Under the pieces are notes generated by a model that searched no databases, was not told the origin of the DNA, and saw only the letters and a program-made list of their open reading frames with translations. DNA of 64,000 nt from Liriodendron chinense (Eukaryota > Streptophyta > Magnoliopsida > Magnoliales > Magnoliaceae): assembly GCA_003013855.2 (NCBI GenBank), contig PVNU02002752.1, positions 1-64,000 on the forward strand, given 5' to 3'. Within the stretch, counting starts at the first letter, position 1; every line of letters begins with the position of its first letter. The position numbers and the translations under genes are program-made. Of the stretch, positions 1-11,002 are shown in pieces.

Positions 1-598
1 CATCTTTAGAGCGGACAGTCGGAGCCTGAAATATGAAAATAATGTAAGTTTGGGAATATGCGGAGAGCACATGCGGAGGCATTTCTTCCCGTAAAACTTT
101 CGGAAAAGTTCAAGTTGGAGACATGCGCTCACATCCTCACCACATGCACCTGGGAGCTTGACTCTCATTCCTCCAAATGCCAAAATTCTAAAAATTGCTA
201 AGGATGGGCACATGCACACACCATGGGGGCACACGCGCCAACACCAGAAGCACATACGCCCACACTCTAACCACATGTGCCCACCATGGGGGCACACGCG
301 CCCACACCAGAAGCACATGCGCCCACACTCTAACCACATGCGCCCGAAAACCCTCCTCCAAATGCATGAGCTCGTAATTTTTCATTTTTTGTAGACCCGG
401 GACTCGATTAACCTACTATAAATAACACACTCAATTGATGACAGAGAGAATCCATCTGCAGAGAGATGACAGAGCGACACAAGGTAACATGTCCTTGCTT
501 CGAATTCCCTCGTCGGAAAGGGTTTTCATCGCCGAAAATGGATTTCTCCCACCAGAGCAAAGTTTGGAAAGAGAGAAGAAGAAACATAAGAAAGATGG
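1..598. other. Intergenic, no gene seen
   Basis: I see no coding signal here. The only structure is a short tandem repeat at about 219-345, listed separately. Open frames across it are by-products of the repeat. Confidence 0.5.
219..345. repeat. 63-bp tandem repeat, two copies
   Basis: The block starting 'ccatgggggcacacgcgcc' at 221 recurs at 284 with only a few differences, including the following 'accagaagcacat' and 'cccacactctaaccacatg' stretches. The same 'cacatgcgcccac' word reappears near 620-640 and 700, so the local sequence has grown by duplication. Confidence 0.75.
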
Positions 599-648
599 TT
601 GAGGCATAGGACATGCGCTCACCACCTCTACCACATGCACCCACCATC

Positions 649-650
<2 letters not shown>

Positions 651-683
<33 letters not shown>
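651..683. repeat. Uninterrupted run of 33 G
   Basis: Positions 651-683 are all G. It is flanked on both sides by 'cacatgcgcccacc'-like sequence and followed by a CT-rich tract (709-750). Its exact length is likely unreliable in any assembly. The poly-Gly or poly-Pro frames through it are not genes. Confidence 0.9.
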
Positions 684-685
<2 letters not shown>

Positions 686-949
686 TGTCACTCTGCCACA
701 TGCGCCCACCTCTCTCTCCCTTCCTCTCTCTCCTCACTCTCTCTCAACATGCGCCTGGGGGAGGGGCAACATTCGCCCAGATGTCCTTGGCCAAGCCAAG
801 GACTCTGTGGTGTGGCCCGCTTTGGATGTGGTCTGCCTCATCAGTGCAGTATGCCTCCTGGACACACATCGACATCCTGTCCATCCCTCAGACCGGATTT
901 CCCAACCGTCGATGTTAAGTGGACCAAATCAATAATTTAATAAAAAAAC

Positions 950-1420
950 GACCAACACTTAGTCATTTTCACAATACCGAAAACACCTCTTTAAAAGCAT
1001 AAAGTGACCGATATTCACTGAAACTAAGCGAAATTTGTTTGACATCAAGAGGGAGACTTAATTTCTCCATGATAATAATGCATTACATCGACGTTATTTA
1101 TTATCCTAATCGCTGAATACTCTAATTAAGTAATAAACAGGCTCAGTACTTAGTCATTTTCAGCCCTGGAAAGTGTCCTGTTAGCTTAAAGATCGACTGA
1201 TGCCAAGTAAAATTAGGCGTAATCTTACTGACATCAAGCCGAATTTAACATCCTCCTGTCATAAGGCAACTAAATCAAGCACTTGTGGGACACTAATCCT
1301 CACCGTTTATTAATTATCGGCATAAACAGGCATATATCAGCCCCGATACTTAGCCATTTTCAAGCACCAGAAAATGTGCAATCCAGCTTATCGAATTTGA
1401 ACTTCTTAAAGAAATGTGGT
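950..1420. repeat. Diverged ~195-bp repeat, about 2.5 copies
   Basis: The phrase 'acttagtcattttca' or a close variant occurs at about 956, 1147 and 1346, each followed by related text ('gaaaaca', 'gaaagtgt', 'gaaaatgtg') and by 'gacatcaag' further on. This is an old, decayed tandem array. The next 370 bp (1421-1790) show nothing recognisable. Confidence 0.55.
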
Positions 1421-1810
1421 TTGACACAGCTCATCCAAGTGATCTAATCTCTCGAAACATCGATCATTAACAATGATATGGTTGAATTAAAGACATGCAT
1501 GAAGCAGATTAACCAAATCAAGTGAATAATTCACCTGATGCACTAAATATCAAGCATAGTGCAATCCTCTATGGAGCATGCAATAAAGATCAAATATATT
1601 TACTTTGTGCTCCTAATATCCATTATATAAACCCTATTCATCCCAGATCGATGTATGAAACTAAATTAAAGGGACTATGTTTATTATCGAAAATCGTAAT
1701 CAAAGAGTTTCAAAACATCTAAAATACTTAATTATGAACTACTATCGCTAAAACAAGTTGATGTACTTTCCATCCAAAGCGAGGTCCGTCAGTTGAGCAG
1801 CTTAAGTAGT

Positions 1811-2367
1811 TATGGTGTGTCTTCCTGTGATCACCCGTCCGCAGTGACAGCCAGTGGCACTGTGTTGTACCACCCGATAGTCATAATGTGTCTTCATGTG
1901 GTCACCCATCCGTAGCAACAGTCACTGGCACTATGTTGTACCATTTGGTCGCTATGATGTGTCTTCCTGTGGTCACCTGTCCGCAGTGACGGTCACTGGT
2001 GCTGTGTCGTACCATTTAGTAGCCATGATGTATCTTCCGATTGTCACCCGTTCGTAGCGAAGGTTAATGACATTGTGTTGTATAATATGGCAGTCGTAAT
2101 ATACCTTCTGGTGGTCACCCATCCGCAACGACGATCAATGGCACCGTGTTGCATCATATGGTAGCCGTAATATGCCTTCCGGTGGTCACCCATCTGCAGC
2201 GACGGCCAATGGCACTGTGTCGAGCATGGCAACCATGGTGTGTCTTCTTGCTGTCACCTGTCCGCAGCGACGGTTACTGGTAATGTGTTGCACTACATGG
2301 GAATCGTGGCATGTCTTCCTGCGGTCACCCATCCTCAGTGACGGTCAACGACACTGTGATACATAAC
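1811..2367. repeat. 72-bp minisatellite, about eight copies
   Basis: A unit containing 'tgtcttcctgtggtcaccc', 'gtccgcag(c/t)gacgg' and 'cactgtgttgtacca' repeats with a period of about 72 bp. The 'gtcttc' word occurs near 1818, 1890 and 1962 and continues to about 2320. Copies differ by roughly 10-25%. Spacers are not unique sequences, so this is not a CRISPR array. Confidence 0.85.
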
Positions 2368-3139
2368 TCGATTAAAGTCCTGGCTGTTTCTTAACTAGGA
2401 ACATCCGAAAAAATATGGGACAAGCATTTAACTTGTTTAAGTGATGGCTCAGTCCATAAGAAACCCGAAACTTGATCCCTATGATCGTGAACTCAAATAC
2501 CATAGTCCCTGATGATTTAAATTACCTGCTCGATCTATCCGAGTTTCCTACCGAACATTCCATCTATTGTACAACTATCATTCATAGTGGAACTTTTATC
2601 AGTTTGTGCTGTAGTTTTCTCCTGTAAGGATTTTTACGTAAAAATCTCCATGTTGTTTGTGGTATTTTACTTACATATATGCTCTTCTAATGCTTTATTT
2701 AATTTATCTATGGTGCATGCATACATTTACTTTTGCCTTTTAATCAAGGGTGATCATCCATTGATGTAATTAAGGGGCCTTACCTCGCTGGTATACTCTG
2801 TGGAGTTTCAACAAGAGGTCTTGATCTCCAAGCCCATTAGGGTGAAATTCCCACTACTGACAACACCAGTGGGTGCGTTGCATGACTGACTGGGTGGGTG
2901 TGTTGTGCGATTGACTGGGTGGGTGGGTTGCATGACCGACTAAAAAAATAAATAAAAAATTAAGGGCTCGTAACCCAGTATCACAGCCTGGAATGTAAAA
3001 GATTTCAGAATCTCTGGAATAAAATTCGTCTTTCGATGCTTTCTCATGTGTACTTTGTGAATGCCTATGATTGTTTATGAATGTCTCTATTACTCAGAAC
3101 CCCAGAACAACGAAATACCAGAAAACTGCCTTGCACATT
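2368..3139. other. LTR debris and G-rich minisatellite, no gene
   Basis: Around 2560-2690 the wording ('cattccatctattg...', 'ctcctgtaaggatttttacgtaaaa') resembles the 3' part of plant copia LTRs, where a 'ttttcc...acgtaaaa' motif is typical. At about 2865-2945 a short 'gactgggtgggtg' repeat occurs. No open frame has support. Confidence 0.4.
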
Positions 3140-3318
3140 TTTTTGTTCTAACGCGGGATTGGTAGTATCCTATACGTGAAAGGGGATTGTGAGAGGTTCT
3201 ATGTGAGAGAAAGAGCTTAAGAAAAGGGTTTTCTTATTGGGAAAGCTTGGAATTTCTCTTGTGGGTTTGTGATCTGGGGGTTCTGGGTTCCATCTCTTGT
3301 AACTTTTGATATTATAGT

Positions 3319-4797
3319 TGTGGACCCTCGCCGATTTTTCCGCGCTCCCACACGACGTCGTTCTCCCTTTCCTTTCGGAAGAAGAAGAAGAAGAGGTGCG
3401 TGCGTGCGAAATCGCCGTTTGTGCCACTGGTTTGCCTCGTTCTCGAGGGCTTCGTTTGGTAGTCGTGTTAAGCTGGATATGTTTAAATGAGTTTATATAA
3501 GACCAGAGTCGCCACTAGCCAATTACTTCGAATCTACAGTCGGCTAGACCCTGTAGAAACATTAGAGAAGGGAATCCGAAGATTCCTTCCTCTAAAATGA
3601 CTCCTGTTGATCTGCGGCCAGAGATTCAAGGTAAGGGATCACGGTTACAGGGTGGGAAGAGGTTAAGCACCCCACACACTGCCCGTACCGAAGTACGGTC
3701 TCTACTTCACAGAATCGATCGAATACTTGAAAGTTTAGTTTAATTCTCATATATTCTCATGGATGACATGATGCATGAATGCGGGTCTGAACAGTAAGAG
3801 TTTCTGATGGGCAGGTTCCAACAACGGGCAAGCCCAGAGCGTACGCTCGAACTGACAGGTGCTTAATGTAAGACGTATGCAGTGTGTTTGAATAATCAAG
3901 GTGCTTTATGGTGAAGCATGAATGCAGGTCTGAACAGTAAGAGTTTCTGATGGGCAGGTTCCAACAACGGGCAAGCCCAGAGCATACGCTCGAACTGACA
4001 GGTGCTTAATTTAAGACATATGCAGTGTACTTAACGAATCAAGGTGCTTGCAGTGAAGCAGGGGGGTTGGAAGAAAAGTAAATGTTGCACTTATGCTAGA
4101 TGCAAATGAGATGATGCTGGAAAAGAGTAGCCGGGTGGACGGAGGTGTCGCAAGGATTGGCTTCGAGTGGATGGATCAAGACTTGGATGGCTTGGGAGGC
4201 TTGGACCAGTGGTCAGGCTGGGCTGGACCAGGGCTAGGCTCTCCTCACTCGGGCTCTCCTTGGTGGAGGAATGGGCTAAAGAGGATTCGAATCGCACTCG
4301 GGCTGAAGAGAGGGAAGTGGATTGTTGAAATAAGAAGGGGAGGGGGGTATTTATAGCAGCGGAGAGTGGCACTCTCGTAATTTTTTCCGGGCGGCCTGCT
4401 ATGGGCCGCCCGTACGGCCTCTCCTCGATTTTCAGCGAGTACGGTCGCTCCCTCGGGGCTGCTGTTGGACTCGCTGGTCGACTAAGTGAGTTGACTCAGT
4501 GAGTCGACTCGGTGGTTTGACTCGACGGGTTGACTCGGTGTTTTGACTCGCCGGGTTGACTCAGCGGGTTGACTCAGTGAATTTGACCTTTTTAGGATTT
4601 TTTGACTGGCTTTTTTCTGGTGGGTTTTTCAGGCTGATGTTTAAGACTGGGTTGACTGGGTTCAGGCTTGATCTGGGCTATGGAATGGGGCTTACAAGGG
4701 TGAGTTTGGCTGAGTTTGGACTTGGGATTTAGGGGTATGGTCCTCCATTCAACCAGCTATCTCTACCAACAGTGTAGCCGAATGTGGGGTGTCTACA
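3319..4797 (-). repeat. 3' LTR of the Tat element
   Basis: It is 1479 bp and matches 25908-27373 base for base over long stretches. A 143-bp internal tandem duplication (copies starting at 3773 and 3916) is shared by both LTRs and so predates insertion. The copy near 4540-4580 has one extra 13-bp 'gggttgactcagc' unit, which explains the length difference. A TATA-like TATAAATA lies on the - strand near 4346-4353. Confidence 0.93.
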
Positions 4798-4812
4798 GAT
4801 GCCCCTCTTTGG
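4798..4812 (-). other. Polypurine tract
   Basis: On the - strand AAAGAGGGGCATC directly precedes the TGTAGACACC start of the 3' LTR. This is the expected primer for plus-strand DNA synthesis and fixes the LTR edge at 4797. Confidence 0.75.
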
Positions 4813-4849
4813 CAGAGGTTGCGTGCAACCGAATGCCAAAGCGAGTGGA

Positions 4850-5757
4850 CACCCCTCGTCTGACCCGGTCATTCATGGATCATGGTCTGAAATCATTGCT
4901 TGCCTTTGCATCTGTGCCAGTTGATCGTTTGGAAATCGATCACTCGCACATACCGCGGGAGTTTGGAGAAAACGTTGCGATTGTCCCTGTATGCGCTGCA
5001 ACCTGGGTACCCAATCGCAACCCTTCCATTCCCGATCGGTACTAACATCGGAAAGGTACAACAGAGCCTCTGCGTCGACAGTCTTACGAGGTTACTGACC
5101 CTGTGATTGATTGTATGTTCGATGTTCTCCCAGATCACTCCAGGAGTACTTGTTTCGCTTGACTGTCAAAGTGGTTAGACGCCCTGCGTCAGATAGTCTT
5201 ACGGGATTCTACTACGCCGACTTGGACTCAGTCAAGGTACTTCAGGCATCCACGCCTAGGTATGTGCGGGTGAACTCTTTCCACCCGATCTGCTGATTTC
5301 GATGCTTGGTTTGCAATTCATTCTTTCCTTGATTGTGGTCTGGAATCTTTGTTGTCCTTTGTATCTGAGTCAGTTGATTGTCTAGAAATTGATAACTCGC
5401 ACATACCGCGAGAGTTTGGAGAAAACGTTGCGATTGTCCCTGCAGTTTGCTGCAACCTGGGTACCCAATCGCAACCCTTCCATTCCCGATCGGTACTAAC
5501 ATCGGAAAGGTACAGCAGAGCCTCTGCATCGACAGTCTTACGAGGATGCTGACCCTGAGACTGACTGTGTGATGTTTGATGTTTTCCCAGATCACTCCAG
5601 GAGTACTTGTTTCGCTTGACTGTCAAAGTGGCTAGACGCCCTGCTTCAGATAGTCTTACGGGATTCTACTACGCCGACTTGGACTCAGTCAAGGTACTTC
5701 AGGCATCCACGCCTAGGTATGTGCGGGTGAACTCTTTCCACCCAAACTGCTGATTTT
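4850..5757. repeat. Tandem duplication, 453-bp unit, two copies
   Basis: 'actcgcacataccgcg(g/a)gag' occurs at 4942 and 5395, and the whole surrounding block, up to 'tatgtgcgggtgaactcttt', is repeated with few changes. It lies just inside the polypurine tract. It is non-coding in every frame. Confidence 0.9.
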
Positions 5758-6689
5758 GATACTTGGGTTACAATTCATCGTTTCCACCTGTTCAAATGGT
5801 TTCTGTGACCGAGCTTTTTGGCTTTCATCTTTTTTGTATCTTGGCATGTGGCACGATCGCACTGACACTAGAGTTCAGTTCGATCGTACTTTGAGTGCAT
5901 TGGATCCGATGGTCTCTGGGGAAACCGCGAGACATCAGATCTTATTTGATTTTTGCGTTGGCTGCTACCCAGAGATATGGAAGATCTCCTGGTGTTTTGG
6001 AGACAGAACGCTCTACTGGGAAAATATTTTTTGGGTTTTTGAAAAGGCACCCACTCTGGGGAGTGATACTCCGTGGGGTTTTTATTTGCAAATGGAAATA
6101 TTTTTTTTTATGAAATGGAAATCCGGTTTGCATGCGCCTCCACTAGGGATGCCTGTGGGGTCTTTGACTAACCGACTTTTATTTTGAAAGCAGGTAAACA
6201 TGATGATTGATGCGATAGATGCTGATGCATGGAGATGCATGATGAATGCATGGCTTTGGCTCATTCTCTTGCAGTTTGATGATTTTGCTTTTGCTGGATA
6301 TGCCGAGAATTTTGAGCTTATTGCTTGCAGGGTTGTGCTCCCTGGGGATTTTCTTTTTAATGCGGATGTTTGGACAGCAGGTTGGTCAAGTTCCCGACCG
6401 GTGGTCGAGCAGGTCCATCGTCCCAAGATGCTGTTTCTTTGCTAATGAGAATGTACGAGGATATTATTCGACTTCAAGATGTTCTTCTGGGCATACGTGT
6501 GATTGAGATGGCGTTTGGTTGCCCGTTTTGGTCAAGATTCTAATTTGCGGGTGATTGGATCCGTCATCCCATACTGTGAAGTGAGCGGAGTTCAAGACTC
6601 CTGAATTGTAGTGCTGGGGATACTAATTTTTGTGATTTTTTGTAAATATGTGGTCCGAGTCTTCAACTGAGTGGTCAGGATAGAGATCC
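5758..6689. other. Tat 3' region, no gene recognised
   Basis: A 143-codon open stretch on + (5756-6187) has no recognisable motif and no coding neighbours, so I treat it as chance. Nothing else stands out. Confidence 0.4.
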
Positions 6690-6985
6690 GTTTATTGAAA
6701 ACACAGGAAATATTTTTTATGATTTTCGAAATATTTTTGATGAAAGCAAGAGAAATATTTTTGTGATTTTTGAGAATATTTTGATTGAAAGCAAGGGAAA
6801 TATTTTTTGTGATTTTTGAGAATATTTTGATTTGAAAGCAAAGGAAATATTTTTGTGACTTTTGATGATATTTTGACTTGAAAGCAAGGGAAATATTTTT
6901 GTGATTTTTGACAATAGTTTGATTGAAAGAAAGGGAAATATTTTTGTGATTTTTGAAGAGGTGATTTTGCAATGTTTTTGTATTT
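6690..6985. repeat. AT-rich ~60-bp tandem repeat, about five copies
   Basis: 'gaaatatttttgtgatttttga' followed by '(a/g)atattttgattgaaagcaaggg' recurs at roughly 6710, 6760, 6798, 6845, 6890 and 6935. The long Lys/Ile/Phe-rich frames on the - strand are only this repeat. Confidence 0.8.
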
Positions 6986-6989
6986 TGTG

Positions 6990-7524
6990 ATTTTTCTGAA
7001 ATGCAGGGAAAAGTGTGGAATTTTCATCCACTTCCAGCTTCTACTGCTGGTAAGGCACCCGATCCATTTTACGTCAGCGAGCAAGACGAGTCTCACACAG
7101 TTAAGTGCCATAGTTTTACATCTTCGGATGAGGGGATTTTGAGGGTTTTCAGTCAACACACCCACAAAATTGCCTGTTCCTCATGTGCAATGCACATAGA
7201 CCACGTATCGTCAGACGGACTCCTTCGGCCACAAAATGAGCCACATCCTCACATTTCCTTTAGTCAATCCAGTTTGGGGTCTTATGTTGCTCACAATTCC
7301 GTGAGGGTGAGCTTCACCTCCCAACAGCCTTAATCCCCTTCATGAGTTCTAGGAACAGGGAACATCCGTCAGCTTCAACAGCGACTTCCAAATCAAGGTT
7401 GTCTATCACGGTGCGTTCAACACGAACAGGATTGTGGAGTTCTGCCCGCCTCAGCCCTTACCTGTTTAAAAGATTTCAGGCACCCGTACGATCAAGTGTC
7501 AGCCATGCCTGGAACAGGTTAGGA
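6990..7524 (+). other. Unassigned 110-codon open stretch in the Tat 3' region
   Basis: From about 7001 to 7333 the + strand is open, with 'VWNFHPLPAS' and 'CSSCAMHIDHVSSDG'. It is preceded by 'ctgaaatgcag', which looks like a splice acceptor. I do not recognise it. It could be an exon of an antisense transcript or chance. Confidence 0.2.
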
Positions 7525-8461
7525 AAGAAAGCCCCCGAGAAGTTAATCCCAGTGTAGTTTTAGGTCTTCGGACCACTGGAGATGAATTTGTGCAGTTGAA
7601 ATTTTTGGTGAATCATTTTTCTTTTTTTGTGTTTTTGGAAAAAGTTCCAGATTTCAGCTCGAATGATCGAGATGACACTGGTTTTATGGAAAGCTTGAAA
7701 TCTTTTTGGTATTTTTGGAAATGATCCGGGTTATCGAACCTTGATCCCAACGGTAGAGGCCGATGCCGGTTTTTTAGTTGAAAGCGAGAAAAGGTCCCCC
7801 GAGAAATTAATCCCAGTGTAGTTTAAGGTCTTCGGACAAAAAACTGTACAAAAGGGGGCAAACACATTTTTTTTTGTTTTTGAAAAATGTCCGGTGTCAG
7901 CGGATCTTGATCAAGACCGATACCGGCTTTTATTGAAAATCCCTCGGGATATTGATCCCGACGTAGTTTAAGGTCTTCGGACCCAAAAACTTTAAAAGAG
8001 GGGCTGGTGATATATTTTTTTATTTTTCGAAATGATCCAGATCATCCGATGTTGGTCTTAAAGACTGGGATCGATGCTGGTTTTTATTAAAATCCCTCGG
8101 GATGTTGATCCCGACGTAGTTTAAGGTCTTCGGATCAAAACTTTGTACAAAAGGGGGCAAACATTTTTTTTTGTTCTTTTTTTGGAAAATATCCGGTATT
8201 AGCGGATCTTGATTCGAGCAGTCACGACCGATCCCGGCTTTTATTGAAAATCTCTCGGGATGTCGATCCCGACGTAGTTTAAGGTCTTCGGACCAAAAAC
8301 TTTAGATGAGCTGAAAGTACATTCTTTTTTGTGATTTTTCGAAAACTGTTCCAGGTCATAAAATCTCAATTTTGAACGGTCAAGATTGACACTGGTTTTT
8401 ATTGGAAATCTCTTGGGATTTTGATCCCGACGTAGTTTAAGGTCTTCGGACCAAAAAACTG
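7525..8461. repeat. ~155-bp tandem array in the Tat 3' region
   Basis: The phrase 'gatcccgacgtagtttaaggtcttcgga' (in variants) ends units at about 7563, 7827, 7972, 8125, 8283 and 8441. The last four intervals are 145-158 bp; the first is 264 bp. Each unit also holds an A- or T-rich 'cattttttttt' run and a 'ctcgggat' word. The array is non-coding. Confidence 0.8.
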
Positions 8462-8890
8462 TACATGTGAACAGTAATCAAGGGTGGAGATTCTTGGGAT
8501 TCTTCTTGGAAATGGTTTGAATCATCTGGTCATGCCTTTGGATGGTTGAGATCATTGTTTGACCAAGTCAAATTTTCCTTTCTTTTTCTTGAAAATTCCA
8601 TGGAACTTTTCCACATCATCAAGCCAATTTCTCACCCATTTCTCATGAGATGAGATTTTGGTGAGATTTCTTCCTTTTTCTCACCATTCTCTTCCATCAC
8701 TTCATTCTTACATGGAGGTACAAGATTCACTTGCAACCACCCTTCCCAAGGAGGAGTTCTTCCCAATGAGAGAGGGAGGGTGGTCGTTTCATGTAGGTAG
8801 GGGCTAGGACGGCCTCCCATGGGCCGCCCGAACGGTCTCTACCTCCTGGTCTCTTCAGTGGGTTGGGTAAAAGGGTGCCCTCCCCTTTTC
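8462..8890. other. Spacer upstream of the candidate antisense promoter
   Basis: No gene seen. A 'gggcggcctcccatgggccgcc' inverted stretch near 8809-8828 (arms GGGC..GCCC) resembles those in the LTR and near 13270. It could be a shared regulatory palindrome. Confidence 0.4.
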
Positions 8891-8897
8891 TATATAA
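8891..8897 (+). promoter_or_regulatory. Candidate TATA box for the antisense transcript
   Basis: TATATAA sits 28-35 nt before a pyrimidine-rich stretch (about 8926-9000, 'aatctctctcttctctctct'), the usual plant arrangement of TATA box and start region. It faces the PMD gene, 2.1 kb away. No comparable site lies nearer its ATG. The sequence between TATA and ATG has no supported ORF. Confidence 0.45.
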
Positions 8898-9054
8898 CAT
8901 GGGGCACCCTTGCCCCCTCAAACGTGTAATCTCTCTCTTCTCTCTCTCATACTCTCTTCTTTTCAAGTTTTCTCTCTCTTCTTTGGTGGTCCTTTGCTCC
9001 TTTCAAGTGGTGGGCCTTAGAGAAGTTTTAGGATAGCAAGGTGGTCCTTCTTTG

Positions 9055-10996
9055 GTGAGTGGTAAAGGTATGGACCACTTCCTTTCTCTTTTCTTATCTT
9101 TTTCCTTCTTCATTGTCTCTTCTCATGACTCTTTTCTTTTTCCATGTAGTTATTCCAAGAAGAGTGAGGGTGGGCCCAAGTGTTTTTGGCCACTTTCTAG
9201 ATCTCAAGTCCTTTTCAAAGGTGGTGCATGGAGAAGGACATTGCAAGCTTTCCACTTCATTTTTTCTTTCTTCTTTTCACACTCCCTTCATGTGTATGTA
9301 AAGGGTGATTTTGCCATGTCATCAAGTGTGCATGGCAAAATACTCTATCTTTTTCATGGGAGTTGGGCCTCTTTTCATATGTATCAAATGGGCTCAAAGT
9401 GAAGTCATGGCCCTTGGTGTATTTGATGGACCCAATGCTTCATTTTGGGCTCCCTCATGCTTTCTTGCCCTTGTCATTTTTCCTTAATGCTCTTCCTTTC
9501 TTTTCTCTCTTCTTTTCAAGGTTTGGGCCCATGGGCATGGTAGGGCCCATCTCAAGTTTTGGGCTCATGGGGCCCACTTTAGGTGACCCCATCTTTCTTC
9601 ACATGTGTATGGACCAAGGTGGCTAGCCCATTCTTCATTTTGGATCTCAAGTGGGCTAGTTTTCCTAGTTGGGCCTTTATGGACAAGTGGCCCAACTCTT
9701 CCATCATTTCTTGATTATGATGTACATCTTTGCACAAAGTGTGGTGGGCTCCTTGGAGTTTTTTATGTGGATGGGCTTTTGGGCCTTCATTAGAGCTTGG
9801 ATTTCTTTGGACCGTGTGTGCACCACTACACTTTGCCCATGTAGGCTTTTTCTTTCATGCTTTTTCCTTTGATGGATGGAGGACTTGAGTTACTTGACCA
9901 TCTACAAGTCCCATGAGTGAGTTGTTCCCACAAACTTACTAAGTTCAAATGGTTTTTCCTTGAGGTAGGAATGTGGTTCTCAAGAGTTTCCCTTTAATGC
10001 CATCAACCTCAAATAGATGATCCTCAAGTGAGCTATCCATACAACTATAGCTCCTTGATCCTTTCTTTGGGGTTTGGTGGGTCATTCACCATCATACTCA
10101 TGCATGAGTGATTTTCCTTTAAATTTGTGGGAAGGAATGATACCCATAAGTTGCCCAATTTTGACCCATGCTTTGGGGCATTTTGGATTTTGATCTTTAA
10201 GTGGGCTATGTGTATCATTCTTAGCCATTTATGGTGGTTGGGTGACTCATCAAGCCATGCTCCTTTGTGCTCAAATGGTCTCCCTTTTTGGTGGAGAAGT
10301 TGGTGCACATAAGTTGCCCAAACTTGCCTTTTCATGGGCATTTTCAACTTTGATTCTTCATGTGGGCTATGTGCATCAACCTTCTACCCTTAGCTTCTTT
10401 GATTCATATGTTTGTGGGTAGACCTCCTTGTTGTATTCTCATGGTCAAAATTTTCATCAAGATGAGGCACATAAAGTTGCCCATGGTTAACCCATGAATG
10501 GGTCCTCATATTCTTCAAAGTGGGCTATGTGCTCTCTTCAATCCATTGAGATGAGGCATTTGGATTGCTCTTGGGGGCCCATTTCCTTTCTACCCCCCAC
10601 TTGTCCATGCATGTGTGTAAAAAGATGGGAACATCTTAAGTGAGAAACATGGCCTTGGCATGAAAGTGGATCAATCCTTGGCCACATATGGACTTTGAAG
10701 AGGGACTTCTCATGTGAAGTGGGATTCTTATCCTTTGCTGATCTCATGGCACTTGAGTGCATTTGTTGTCCAAAATGTGTCTTTAGATGATGGACTTTCT
10801 TGCCTAAGGCATGCCATGCCACCTTCTTTAAGGTGGGCCTTACTTTTTCCAATGGGCTCAACACATATCCTAAGTAACACATGGAGTTGGACTTTAGATT
10901 TTGCATTTGAATGTGAGTCAAATCCCATGGGTTTCCTAGATGATAATTTGGATTTTAATGGGTAAGGGATAGGGACTTACCTTGCCAAGCTTGTAG
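9055..10996 (+). other. Possible 5' UTR intron of antisense gene 1
   Basis: A donor G|GTGAGT at 9055 follows the CT-rich leader, and an acceptor TTGTAG ends at 10996, seven bases before the gene 1 ATG. The T-rich + strand composition in between is intron-like. At 10110-10555 three imperfect copies of a ~160-bp unit ('cataagttgccca' ... 'gtgggctatgtg') follow each other. Not demonstrated; transcript data would decide. Confidence 0.35.
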
Positions 10997-11002
10997 GATT
11001 CA

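Noticed and set aside
599..940. Open frames through the G-run (poly-Gly / poly-Pro)
   Set aside because: Produced by a homopolymer. No motif, no splice or start context.
5756..6187. 143-codon ORF on +
   Set aside because: No recognisable motif, lies in a repeat-bearing non-coding part of the Tat element, and is Trp/Phe-rich as T/G-rich DNA would give.
6592..7165. Lys/Ile-rich ORFs on -
   Set aside because: They are the translation of the AT-rich 60-bp tandem repeat.
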